From: Trichomonas vaginalis G3
Taxonomy: Eukaryota; Parabasalia; Trichomonadida; Trichomonadidae
Length of the DNA: 64,000 nucleotides
Assembly: GCF_026262505.1 (NCBI RefSeq)
Contig: NC_067207.1
Coordinates: 34,130,082 to 34,194,081 of the forward strand
Direction of reading: 5' to 3'
The position numbers and the translations under genes are program-made. Of this stretch, positions 1 through 8,008 are shown piece by piece. The notes beneath the pieces were generated by a model, which saw only the letters and a list, made by a program, of their open reading frames with translations, was not told the origin of the DNA and ran no database searches. Every line of letters begins with the position of its first letter. Positions within the stretch are counted from its first letter, which is position 1.

Positions 1-1463
1 TCGACTATTTGTTCCCATGCACCAACACCAAACATTACTTGAGGACCTCCTGCTTCCATAGATGTATAAATAGAACCTACTGGGTTCATTAAATCAAACA
101 TATGAGATATTATAGGATTGTCTCTTTTGAACTTAAAATATAGTGCAACCATTTCAGGTTTCTTCTGGTTTGTGTCAGAATATTTTTTATAATATAATCT
201 TATGTTTTCAGGGTAGGTAAAGTCTTGACTATAATATTTATTTCTGTCATCTTCATAATAGTATACTATTCTCGTTTTTTCTATTGCATTATATCTTTTA
301 TATCTATAAAAATCTAAATATAATGTTTGCTTTTTTGGGTCTACACGTGCGTCAACACCATAGTCATAATAATATGGTACTGGAGCTGGGTCAGGCAATG
401 TCATATCTGTCATTTCATAAACTCTTAAATATTTCTTTTGTTCGTCTCCATATAAGTTTAAGTAGCAGTTGTTGTCTAATGGAACTTTAACTTGTGTACC
501 ATCGTTCTTTATATAGCTTACATACATTTCATTGTTATTTTTCGGAATGAGTTTATACCGTGTACCATTTTCTAAGGACTGTACCAACTGCCATCTAAAA
601 TATTTGTTTTCTTCATTGACAGAAAAGTCACCAACAATAGTTTCAATATTTTTCGTTGTTCCTATCAAACTTTGGTATATTTCATTGACATATGTTTTAT
701 CTGCTTTCTTTTCAAGGCTAACGTTTAAGTCTGTTATTTCAGAAGATGTATGTGTATGTCCAACGTCACTTTTCCTGTTTAAGGTTTCTTGTAAGTTTGT
801 AATATTTGCAATGGTATGTGTATGTCCAACGTCACTTTTACTGTTTAAGGTTTCTTGTAAGTTTGTAATATTTGCAATGGTATGTGTATGTCCAACGTCA
901 CTTTTACTGTTTAAGGTTTCTTGTAAGTTTGTAATATTTGCAATGGTATGTGTATGTCCAACGGCACTTTTACTGTTTAAGGTTTCTTGTAAGTTTGTAA
1001 TATCAGATATAGAATGTGTATGAGTCTTTTTAGAATATTCGTTTTCAGCTCTTGTCACTTCACTTGACATTTTATTGTCAACATATGTTTTGTCCGCTAG
1101 TTCAGGATGAGTATGTTCTTTCGTTGCATATGTTGCATCTGCTCTGTCATGTTCTTCTTGAACTTTTTCAATGACATATTCTTTGTCAGCTTTGTTGTCA
1201 ACATCTGCTTTCAAAAGAAGTTCTTTTATAGGTTTCTCGTTTAAAGTTCCTTTTGTTGGATTTATACAAACAGTATGGTTCTTATTGTCTTGAAATAGAA
1301 ACTCATCTGTCATTGGGTTTAATGTCAGTTTTAAGTTTCCTTCTTTCAATGACTCAGATATCTTAGAATAGTTTGAAAAGTTTGTTGTGTTCTTATTTAG
1401 AGCTTGCATAATGAGTTGTCGGTTGTGTTGTATTTCTCTCATAGACGCTGTTTCTTTCGACAT
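1..1463 (-). CDS. Phage-type tail fibre / collar protein (3' end outside window)
   Basis: Open frame from ATG at 1463 to the window edge (at least 487 residues), no stop. The N-terminal ~100 residues look alpha-helical. The centre has repeats ending in HTH, with four near-identical 22-residue units (ITNLQETLNSKS..GHTHT) at about 720-1030, the repeat style of trimeric phage fibres. The C-terminal part reaches NPVGSIYTSMEAG and GAWEQI, typical of phage tail-collar domains. The element B copy shows the rest, ending MPPYMTVYAWYRIA. Likely role: receptor-binding spike of a Maverick-encoded virion, an inference from the fold family. It is divergent to the gene at 1482, with 18 bp between the two ATGs. 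Confidence 0.8.
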   Translation of the reverse strand, partial: MSKETASMREIQHNRQLIMQALNKNTTNFSNYSKISESLKEGNLKLTLNPMTDEFLFQDNKNHTVCINPTKGTLNEKPIKELLLKADVDNKADKEYVIEKVQEEHDRADATYATKEHTHPELADKTYVDNKMSSEVTRAENEYSKKTHTHSISDITNLQETLNSKSAVGHTHTIANITNLQETLNSKSDVGHTHTIANITNLQETLNSKSDVGHTHTIANITNLQETLNRKSDVGHTHTSSEITDLNVSLEKKADKTYVNEIYQSLIGTTKNIETIVGDFSVNEENKYFRWQLVQSLENGTRYKLIPKNNNEMYVSYIKNDGTQVKVPLDNNCYLNLYGDEQKKYLRVYEMTDMTLPDPAPVPYYYDYGVDARVDPKKQTLYLDFYRYKRYNAIEKTRIVYYYEDDRNKYYSQDFTYPENIRLYYKKYSDTNQKKPEMVALYFKFKRDNPIISHMFDLMNPVGSIYTSMEAGGPQVMFGVGAWEQIV

Positions 1464-1481
1464 TTTTATTCTAGATAAAAT
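1464..1481. promoter_or_regulatory. 18-bp divergent spacer with TCTAGA core
   Basis: The only DNA between the fibre ATG (1463, minus) and the next ATG (1482, plus). It reads TTTTATTCTAGATAAAAT, a near-palindrome around TCTAGA flanked by A/T. Element B has the same arrangement at 19043-19059 (17 bp). A bidirectional promoter is inferred from position. AT-flanked TCTA is also the reported late-promoter core of CroV and mavirus, so a viral-type late promoter is possible. Confidence 0.5.
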
Positions 1482-2006
1482 ATGCTTTCAATAGAAAAAG
1501 AAAATTCAAGAGTTGCTACAACTAAACCATTAGATGAACTTTTTACGAATGTCGGTCAAAAGTTTGAGACAGATACCGTAAAGCATGAAGGCTATCGTTT
1601 TGACTACCCACTAAGATGGTTAAGAGACCCATCCGTCACAAAAGCTATTGGCTTTCGTAGAATGAAGTTCATTTCAGAAGCCATACATGGTTTCCCATTT
1701 ACGGTCGCTTTTGAAGTTCGATACTATAACAAAGAAAAACGTACGTATGAGAAATTTGAACAGGGAAAACTTTTACAAGTGAATTTGCTTGTAAACTTAG
1801 AAACAACTCTTCAAGCTTTTCAAGAAAAAATAAACGATATCTATCTCGAATATGCAAACCAGTATAACATTGACGAAGGAGAGTACCATCTCGATATTAT
1901 ATATGACAGGAAAAATGCAACTGTTAAAATCAATAAAATAGAAGACCTTGGAGAAAACGTTATATTTCTACAAAATATAACAACTTGGCATGGCATAGAT
2001 TTTTGA
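1482..2006 (+). CDS. Maverick protein of unknown function (N-terminal part)
   Basis: 174 residues from ATG at 1482 to TGA at 2004-2006. I do not recognise the family. It has a conserved-looking core (RFDYPLRWLRDPSVTKAIGF) and beta-rich stretches. In element B the homologous region (18192-19042, minus) runs without a clean break at this point into the part homologous to the next ORF. The two ORFs here may therefore be one gene of about 280 residues split by a frameshift near 1985-2006. Its position beside the fibre gene and the small virion-type genes suggests a structural role, but that is only context. Confidence 0.6.
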   Translation: MLSIEKENSRVATTKPLDELFTNVGQKFETDTVKHEGYRFDYPLRWLRDPSVTKAIGFRRMKFISEAIHGFPFTVAFEVRYYNKEKRTYEKFEQGKLLQVNLLVNLETTLQAFQEKINDIYLEYANQYNIDEGEYHLDIIYDRKNATVKINKIEDLGENVIFLQNITTWHGIDF

Positions 2007-2008
2007 GG

Positions 2009-2329
2009 ATGTTAAATCAGCCTGCATGGTATCCAGTACACCCGGACTATTATGAAGTCTCAAACCCTAATGGAACATATGAAAATGTTTTCGACTCAGA
2101 TGCTATTATTGTTCATGCTTCATTTTCTGGTGCACAAAACTCTTTTTTATGCTTGGCAAATGACTTTTACGAAAAACCTACAAAGCTATATGAACCGCCG
2201 AGTGGAAGTATTTCAGACTTTCAAGTATGGTTTACAACAGATGGAAGAAAGAGAATAGTTCCATTATACCATGCGTTTTACTTAGAACTTAGTTTCATAT
2301 ACAACTACTATCGAACGGTAAAAATATAA
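2009..2329 (+). CDS. Maverick protein of unknown function (C-terminal part)
   Basis: The first in-frame ATG is at 2009, two bases after the stop of the preceding ORF. It encodes about 106 residues, beginning MLNQPAWYP and rich in beta-type sequence (VWFTTDGRKRI, FYLELSFIYN). The frame is open upstream to 1985, where it overlaps the previous ORF. This fits either two coupled genes or one gene with a frameshift. The element B copy supports a single original gene, because there the equivalent residues (TAMSWYYLQRMLNQ) are continuous. It converges with the 80-aa gene at 2334. Confidence 0.55.
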   Translation: MLNQPAWYPVHPDYYEVSNPNGTYENVFDSDAIIVHASFSGAQNSFLCLANDFYEKPTKLYEPPSGSISDFQVWFTTDGRKRIVPLYHAFYLELSFIYNYYRTVKI

Positions 2330-2333
2330 TTTT

Positions 2334-2576
2334 TTAATACGGTTGAGGTGTTGGATTTGGTTGCCAACTTGACTGTGGTGCAGGTTCAGGCTGTTGTATA
2401 ACAGGAGCTTGTTCTTCTGGTTCAGGGTCTTTAGGTATAATACCAACAAACTGACCTACCCTTTTACCAATATTTTTGACTCCGTTCCAAATTCCTCTTC
2501 CGACAGATTTTATTCCATTCCATATACCTCTTCCAACATTTCGAAAGAAGTTTCCTATCTTACTGAAGAAACCCAT
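2334..2576 (-). CDS. Small glycine-rich amphipathic virion-type protein, 80 aa
   Basis: ATG at 2576. The N-terminal half is a tandem amphipathic motif (GRGIWNGIKS then GRGIWNGVKN) with glycine, aromatic and basic residues. The C-terminal half is proline/glutamine rich and ends NPTPQPY. I do not recognise a named family. The layout resembles small membrane-active or core proteins of DNA viruses, which is an inference. It lies head-to-tail with the 120-aa, 43-aa and Dam genes on the minus strand. The copy in element B (17946) is frameshifted. Confidence 0.6.
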   Translation of the reverse strand: MGFFSKIGNFFRNVGRGIWNGIKSVGRGIWNGVKNIGKRVGQFVGIIPKDPEPEEQAPVIQQPEPAPQSSWQPNPTPQPY

Positions 2577-2594
2577 TTTACTATATGTAAAAAT

Positions 2595-2957
2595 CTAATG
2601 TCCGCCTAGTCTCTTACGTTTCCTGTTGAGTTCCATAGCATTCTTTAACTGGAGCTCATACATTCTATTTCTCCTCTGGTAGAAAACATACTCTGGGTCA
2701 ACTCCTGTGTTCGCGTCATCTGCATAAAGTTGTTTATATCCCACTTCAGGGTTTGTATAAAACTCTTTCCATCTCATATTTGCATACCATGGTGGTAAGC
2801 CTAACGCAGCGTCATTTGACATGGCAGTTTGCATTTGTACATCTGTTGGCACTTGACCATAGTTTGCCATTGCAGTTTGTATTCTAACTTCATTTGGAAT
2901 ATTCTCTGGGTTTGGTTGTCCAGGTTGCTGTGCATTCGCTAAGTTCTGTGCGTCCAT
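2595..2957 (-). CDS. Conserved Maverick protein, 120 aa, unknown
   Basis: ATG at 2957, stop at 2595. The N-terminal 60 residues are rich in Q, N and P with two similar repeats (IQTAMANYGQVPTDV, MQTAMSNDAALG). The C-terminal half is helical, ending in a basic NRKRKRLGGH tail that may bind nucleic acid. The leader ATTTTTATCTAATATTAA contains a TCTA core. The gene is conserved but frameshifted in element B (17565-17927). Function unknown; the context suggests a virion component. Confidence 0.6.
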   Translation of the reverse strand: MDAQNLANAQQPGQPNPENIPNEVRIQTAMANYGQVPTDVQMQTAMSNDAALGLPPWYANMRWKEFYTNPEVGYKQLYADDANTGVDPEYVFYQRRNRMYELQLKNAMELNRKRKRLGGH

Positions 2958-2980
2958 TTAATATTAGATAAAAATATCTC

Positions 2981-3112
2981 TTACGAGTACATATACTGGA
3001 CATTTGCAGGCATTGGTTCATCTTCATATTCTCTATATCTTTCTGCCACGTCAAATAAGTAAATGACACAATGGAAAAAACCTAAAACAAGTAGTCCTAT
3101 TTCAAACCACAT
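2981..3112 (-). CDS. 43-residue single-pass membrane protein
   Basis: A short ORF starting MWFEIGLLVLGFFHCVIYLF, that is one hydrophobic segment (residues 3-20), followed by a charged tail (DVAERYREYEDE) and ending MYS. It is conserved almost base for base at 17408-17540 in element B, where one inserted base breaks it. Conservation of the coding frame in A and its place in a run of four minus-strand genes support a real gene. It could be a virion membrane or holin-like protein, but this cannot be decided from sequence. Confidence 0.6.
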   Translation of the reverse strand: MWFEIGLLVLGFFHCVIYLFDVAERYREYEDEPMPANVQYMYS

Positions 3113-3155
3113 TTACTTACCAATAAAATTTCTTTGTTGTGACACTTTTTCCGGT

Positions 3156-3914
3156 TTATAGGACTCTCTCATATTCTATCTTGTCATATATAAACTCATA
3201 GTCATGTATGTCCTCTAACCATCTCATAACGGTTTCCAAACCACTTTTATCGGATGTAAAGTAAAAGCATGGATGGTTATGTAAAACGTCTAAAGTTTCT
3301 AAAGAGTCTCTCAAAGTCCAGTCTACTTGGTATTGAAAATCCCATGTGTTATAGAACGGCGGGTCCACTATAAAGAAAATATTTTCCTTGTCTTTATATT
3401 TTTCATACAACTCTGTCCAATGACATCTCACAAACTCTATACCCTCAATATATTTTTCTATGTCCTCTTTGAAAACATTTGTATAGTTAAGATATAAAAC
3501 TTTTGACATAAGTGTTTCAATGTCATGAACTCTTATAGAACCACTATATAATAGTCTAGCAGATATACTATCCCAGTCTATATATTCTGCTTTTTTCAAA
3601 ACCTCTCTCACAATATTTTTCTTATCTAATGGTATACGTTCCATCTTACCTATAGGTATCTTTTCTTTTAACTCTTTCAATATATTGTTTGTGTCTGGAA
3701 TATGTTTGAGACGGTCCATATAGTTGTCGAAGTCATTGCATATAATCTTTGAGTCTGGGAATATTGTATGGCACAAATGGGATATATAGAAACTTCCACC
3801 GAACAAATCTACAAATGTTAGACCATTCGGTAGTTTCTTAAGTTCTCTCAATATAATATCTTTACATCTACTCTTATTTCCAAAGAACGGTAACGGTGGT
3901 TTTGTAAAATTCAT
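3156..3914 (-). CDS. Dam-type DNA adenine-N6 methyltransferase
   Basis: 252 residues from ATG at 3914. The D12-class layout is clear: an N-terminal substrate/SAM segment (PPLPFFGNKSRCKD, residues 6-19), motif I FVDLFGGS (34-41), NDFD at 60-63, and the catalytic DPPF at 184-187 (a DPPY variant). Members of this family methylate adenine N6, usually in GATC-like sites. Trichomonas is reported to carry abundant 6mA and many Maverick-linked Dam genes, so this may modify element or host DNA; that is inference. The length is typical. Element B carries a broken copy. Upstream lies the 25-bp repeat array. Confidence 0.85.
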   Translation of the reverse strand: MNFTKPPLPFFGNKSRCKDIILRELKKLPNGLTFVDLFGGSFYISHLCHTIFPDSKIICNDFDNYMDRLKHIPDTNNILKELKEKIPIGKMERIPLDKKNIVREVLKKAEYIDWDSISARLLYSGSIRVHDIETLMSKVLYLNYTNVFKEDIEKYIEGIEFVRCHWTELYEKYKDKENIFFIVDPPFYNTWDFQYQVDWTLRDSLETLDVLHNHPCFYFTSDKSGLETVMRWLEDIHDYEFIYDKIEYERVL

Positions 3915-4070
3915 TTATATATAATAATAAAAATGTTTTTTCCTGAAAAGTGACAGAAAAGTGACAAAACATTTACGAAGAAGTCTTGACAAAACATTTA
4001 CGATGAAGAAGTTTCGACAAAGCATTTACGAAGAAATCATGAAAATTCAAGAGTTTTGTATGTTTTAGAC

Positions 4071-4133
4071 CATGTTAGAAAACATGTTAGAAAACATGTT
4101 AGATCTAACATTCTAACATAAACATTATTTTTT
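4071..4133 (+). repeat. Multi-word hairpin, copy 1 (word ATGTTAG)
   Basis: Three direct copies of ATGTTAG separated by AAAAC, then ATCTAACAT-type complements twice (CTAACAT, CTAACAT), then AAACATTATTTTT. It can fold as alternative stem-loops. Copies 2-7 have the same plan and tail but different words, as described under findings. Confidence 0.7.
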
Positions 4134-4229
4134 GGTCATTTACGCTCATTACGATGAAGAAGTCTTGACAAAACATTTACGAAGAAGTCTTGACAAAACA
4201 TTTACGAAGAAATCTTGACAAATTCAAGA

Positions 4230-4289
4230 GGGTAGAAAAGAGGTTAGAAAAGAGGTTATATCTAACCTTCTACCCTAAACATTATTTTT
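4230..4289 (+). repeat. Multi-word hairpin, copy 2 (GGGTAG/GGTTAG)
   Basis: GGGTAG-AAAAGA-GGTTAG-AAAAGA-GGTTA, then TCTAACC and CTACCC complements, ending TAAACATTATTTTT. It is preceded by ATTCAAGAG, as in the other copies. Confidence 0.7.
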
Positions 4290-4403
4290 GTCTGATTTTA
4301 CGAAGAAGTCTTGACAAAACATTTACGATGAAGAAGTCTTGACAAAACATTTACGAAGAAGTCTTGACAAAACATTTACGAAGAAATCTTGACAAATTCA
4401 AGA

Positions 4404-4463
4404 GGGTAGAAAAGAGGTTAGAAAAGAGGTTATATCTAACCTTCTACCCTAAACATTATTTTT
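4404..4463 (+). repeat. Multi-word hairpin, copy 3 (GGGTAG/GGTTAG)
   Basis: Identical plan and sequence to copy 2, within a duplicated stretch of the 25-bp array. Confidence 0.7.
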
Positions 4464-4683
4464 GTCTGATTTTACGAAGAAGTCTTGACAAAACATTTAC
4501 GAAGAAGTCTTGACAAAACATTTACGAAGAAGTCTTGACAAAACATTTACGAAGAAGTCTTGACAAAACATTTACGAAGAAGTCTTGACAAAACATTTAC
4601 GAAGAAGTCTTGACAAAACATGAAAACATATATAATTTGTGAAAAGCTCCTGGAAGACCTCCGAATAAAAACTTCATTTATGT

Positions 4684-4820
4684 GGGCTAGAAGGCACGAA
4701 GTGCCTGGAAGGTCACCCCAAGAAAAAAAAAACTTCATTATACTCATTCATCCTCAGGGCTAGAAGGCACGAAGTGCCTGGAAGCCCCACTCCCTTTTTT
4801 TTTTTTTTTTTTTTTTTTTT
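4684..4820. repeat. Terminal inverted repeat of element A, core duplicated
   Basis: The core GGGCTAGAAGGCACGAAGTG (continuing CCTGGAAG) occurs twice, at 4684-4711 and 4757-4784; the outer copy continues to CCCCACTCCC and a T-run to 4820. The core contains the perfect palindrome AGGCAC-GAA-GTGCCT. The same core bounds element B. Such palindromic ends may be integrase or terminal-protein sites. Confidence 0.8.
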
Positions 4821-5434
4821 GTAAATATATTCTTTAATTCAAAAAATTCAATTCGGTTTCGGGCTGGGTATCCCAACCCCAAGTATTCAATTTTATTCAA
4901 TTTTTTTAGAATTTTGGGTTGGGGGGCCCAGACCAAAACAAACTTTATATTTTGATGTGTACATCATTATTGCGTTATATATTATATTTTTAATGAAAAA
5001 AAAATCTGATTCAAAAAAAATTATCACTAATTAGTTGATAATATAAAGAAAAAATATATAAATTGTATGTTTTGAGAGTATTTATCCACATTCACTCATA
5101 TGAATTTCATTAAATAGTGTCTTTTTACTCCAAAATTTATTTTGAATTATTGAAATCAAAGAAAAAAAACTAGAAAAATTTCTCGAAATTTTTATTTTTA
5201 AAAAAATTTTGGATTTTATATTAAAAACTGACACTAGGAGGACGATAGGGCTGGGATTAAAGATACCCCGCTCACTTGGGAAAAATACGGATCTATATTT
5301 TTTATTGAACAATCAATAAAACTAACTCCAAAATAAAATTTTTGATTTAAAGACACTATGATGACACCAGGCAAATCTTCCAAGACACCTATCGTCGGGA
5401 ATCTAACAACCCTAGATATATCTATAAAATAAAA
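4821..5434. other. Non-coding flank of element A
   Basis: AT-rich. It contains an inverted pair rich in CCCAACCCC (near 4870) and TTGGGTTGGGG (near 4915) that could form an imperfect hairpin, and unique sequence downstream of the reductase gene. No gene is seen. Confidence 0.5.
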
Positions 5435-6295
5435 TTAAACAATATCTAAATAAACCTTATGATTTGGAGCCGGAAATTCTTTGTCAATTTCAGCCCACTC
5501 TTCATCTGTAAGTTGTAAATTAATTGCTTTGAGGTTATCTGCAGCGTGTTCTGGTTTGGCAGACTTTGGAATTGGAGTGCAAATATCACAGTTCAAAACA
5601 AAGCGAAGAAGTATCTGAACAATTGAGCAGTTATGCTTTGCAGCAATTCTCTTCAGAACCTTGTTGGTAAAAAGTTGCCTTTTGAGATCTCCGGCTTGGG
5701 CAATTGGACAATATGCCATAAGTTTAACATTATGAGATCTCATCCAAGGGATTAGTTCGTACTCTATACCGCGTGATCCTAAGTGGTAAAGGACTTGATT
5801 TACAACGCAATGATCTCCATTTGGAATCGACCAAAGTTCTTTCATGTCGTCGACGTCGAAATTGGATACGCCCCATTGTTTGATTTTTCCCTGCTTGACG
5901 AGTTCCTCCATGCATTCAACAGTTTCTTTTAATGGAACCCGACCGCGCCAATGTAATAAGTACAAATCAAGGTATTCGATACCGAGATGTTGAAGTGATT
6001 TCTCGCAACTATTGAAAATATTTTTTCGTCCTGCATTTGATGGAAGAACTTTTGAAACAATAAATAATTTTTCGCGAATTGGCTTAATAAGATCCTTCAA
6101 AAACTCTTCAGAAAGACCGTCACCATAAAGTTCGGCAGTATCAAGTAATACCATTCCGCCATTTACGGCTGTTTTAACAGCAGATTGCTCGGTCTCTAAC
6201 GGACAGCCAGGATTACCGAAATTCCAGCACCCAAGGCCAATCTTGGGGATTTTATTTCCATTGCTGAGGATATTATACCCGAGTGGATATTCCAT
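5435..6295 (-). CDS. Aldo/keto reductase
   Basis: A TIM-barrel NADP(H)-dependent oxidoreductase of 286 residues from ATG at 6295 (MEYPLGYNILSNG). The frame is open upstream, with another ATG at 6346, but TCATCATATCTCAGG, an Inr-like motif, sits directly before 6295, so I prefer the shorter start. The catalytic tetrad is visible: Asp in LLDTAELYGDG, Tyr four to five residues on, Lys in IVSKVLP, and His in YLLHWRG. The C-terminal cofactor segment IPKSAKPEHAADNLKA fits NADPH binding. The length is slightly short but normal for bacterial-type AKRs. Its substrate cannot be read from sequence. It stands alone between element A and Vps16. Confidence 0.85.
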   Translation of the reverse strand: MEYPLGYNILSNGNKIPKIGLGCWNFGNPGCPLETEQSAVKTAVNGGMVLLDTAELYGDGLSEEFLKDLIKPIREKLFIVSKVLPSNAGRKNIFNSCEKSLQHLGIEYLDLYLLHWRGRVPLKETVECMEELVKQGKIKQWGVSNFDVDDMKELWSIPNGDHCVVNQVLYHLGSRGIEYELIPWMRSHNVKLMAYCPIAQAGDLKRQLFTNKVLKRIAAKHNCSIVQILLRFVLNCDICTPIPKSAKPEHAADNLKAINLQLTDEEWAEIDKEFPAPNHKVYLDIV

Positions 6296-6624
6296 CCTGA
6301 GATATGATGAAATTGAATGCACAGCATTTAAAAATTGAAATAACATATTGATTTTTTTCAATTAAATTGAAATGATAAATTCCTAATTGGAATCAGTTTT
6401 GTAATTTCAGAGGCAATATTTTTGTAATCGTGAAAGGTTAATGAGCAATGGAATACGGTGTTTTGTTGTAAACAGAAATTCATCAAAAGTGACACCTCAG
6501 AAAAGCTAAAATATTGAATTTTTGGAACTTTTGATAGAGCACGTTTTTAAATATTAATTAAAGTAAATGTATATTTTGTAAAGATTCTTTTTAATAAAAA
6601 AATAAAATTTTGAAGAAGAACACA

Positions 6625-7110
6625 AAATCTTCTGAAAAATAATATCACATAAACTCATATTATTTTCTAATATATAACTATTTTATATAAAAATCAAATT
6701 CAATGATCTTAAAAGCGAAGGATAAACCTCAAAATTTACGAATATAATGAGTGGGAATATAATGCTTATCTATCATAAAACCATATGAAATATCAATTTT
6801 TGCTTTACGCCTAATTTTTGACGACAATTAGCAAAAAATGTTAAATGTTAACACTCAGTCCATTTGAATATGAAAAATAAAATTGACTTTGATTAAATGT
6901 TTTTATTTATCATGCAATTCTTCTTGCGACCAAAGATTTGAATAAAAGTTCAAAAAATAAGATAGCTTAAAAAATAATATACGGTAGTGTTTACTAATAG
7001 ATGAATAGTATATAAATTCTATTAAAATGGATTTGATCCAAAAAAATATAAAACCAAAAATAATTGTTATAATTTAAATGAAGAAGTAATTTAAAACGAT
7101 TTTTGATCAT
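6625..7110 (+). repeat. Dispersed repeat R1
   Basis: About 430 bp (6625-7052) are nearly identical to 60360-60784. The 6764-7110 part is also repeated in inverted orientation at about 60791-61143. Weaker similarity extends upstream: AAACAGAAATTC(A/G)TCAAAAGTGACA occurs near 6470 and near 60196. It is non-coding. R1 is the fullest copy, so it may approximate the ancestral unit. Confidence 0.8.
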
Positions 7111-7996
7111 AAAACAATTAATTGTTTCCACCGGAGATTAAATTTTTGAAACAATTATGTAACTAATTTCGATGATGCGTGGCGAAACTATATGGTCTAT
7201 CTATGTTTTTAATGAACGAATATTTACTTCATTCGTTGGATGCAAATTAATTTTAAACTTAAATTTCAGCAATCAGGATTTAACCCATATTCAAAGTATG
7301 TCTGTTTTAAATATAGAAATTCTTAGTAATAGGTAAAACATAACATTTTTATCGTACAACGACTTGATCTTTTGAAATCATAGTTTTTTTCGAACATTAC
7401 AACAAGTTACAGAGATTAATATAGATATTGGTGCATTAATTAGATTGCACGCAAGAGCGGTCATTTCTGGGAGTGTAAGAGTATTTTCTGAAAGAGAAAT
7501 GACAATGATCGTCTGAAATACTTAGTTGATATTTGCTGGCTTGGCATGATATTATAGAATTGCGCAGCCGATTTTGATTTCTATGAAGTTTTACTTCCGA
7601 AAAATATATTCGGATAATTTAGTTTAATAATTTAATAGTTATTTGCATAATCCTTAATTTTCATATGATGTCAAATCAAATTCACGGACTTTCTGTTTCT
7701 GAAAACCATTCTTGAATGAAAATTTTAAAATTCATAAATATGATCGAATAATGAAATGCATTTCCAGTAATTCTAACTTTCTCGTCAATAAAATTAGTTC
7801 CGATGATGATTTATTTAATCATTTAGTTAATTTGGTAATTTTATAAGTATTTTGAGAAAAAAGAATACTTAAGATGATAAATCACCGGTACATACGTAAT
7901 AACTTACAGATTTGTATCGAATGGCCACTCAAACTGTATGTGTGATATTGTTTTGATTGTTTTTTTCTTTATCATTTAAATGACACTTTCTGTCTG

Positions 7997-8008
7997 TCAC
8001 TTTTCAGA
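7997..8008 (+). promoter_or_regulatory. Inr-type initiator of the Vps16 gene
   Basis: TCACTTTTCAGA lies immediately before ATG at 8009. It matches the trichomonad initiator consensus TCA(C/T)(T/A) and the usual very short 5' UTR, and it supports the chosen start. Confidence 0.6.

Larger units (their letters stand above)
3950..4620. repeat. 25-bp tandem array with embedded hairpins
   Basis: Many copies of a unit close to TTTACGAAGAAGTCTTGACAAAACA, about a dozen, some degenerate. Three multi-word hairpins interrupt it, at 4071-4133, 4230-4289 and 4404-4463. Element B has only short remnants here (GTTTTGTCACTTTTCTGTCACTTTTC near 16550), so the array has expanded in A. It lies between the Dam promoter and the TIR. 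No protein-coding function is evident. Confidence 0.8.
1..4820. mobile_element. Maverick/Polinton element A (one end only)
   Basis: Terminal part of a Maverick-type element that continues beyond base 1. It ends with a TIR core at 4757-4794 followed by a T-run to 4820. The same core, inverted or direct, bounds element B at about 16349 and 40828. Its genes (tail fibre, two adjacent unknown ORFs, 80-aa and 120-aa proteins, 43-aa membrane protein, Dam methylase) match the left part of element B in order and sequence, but here they are mostly intact. The identification rests on shared TIRs and gene content. Confidence 0.85.
6296..8008. other. 1.7-kb non-coding region with repeat R1
   Basis: No convincing gene. 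It contains repeat R1 (see separate entry). The 3' 20 bases hold the Vps16 initiator. The rest is AT-rich unique sequence. Confidence 0.6.

Noticed and set aside
532..1023. Plus-strand ORF of 163 codons over the fibre repeats
   Set aside because: It is antisense to the real fibre frame and only mirrors the 66-bp repeat; its start codon is not ATG-supported by any leader.
4547..4747. Minus-strand ORF over the 25-bp array and TIR
   Set aside because: Composed of tandem repeat and TIR sequence; no protein-like composition.
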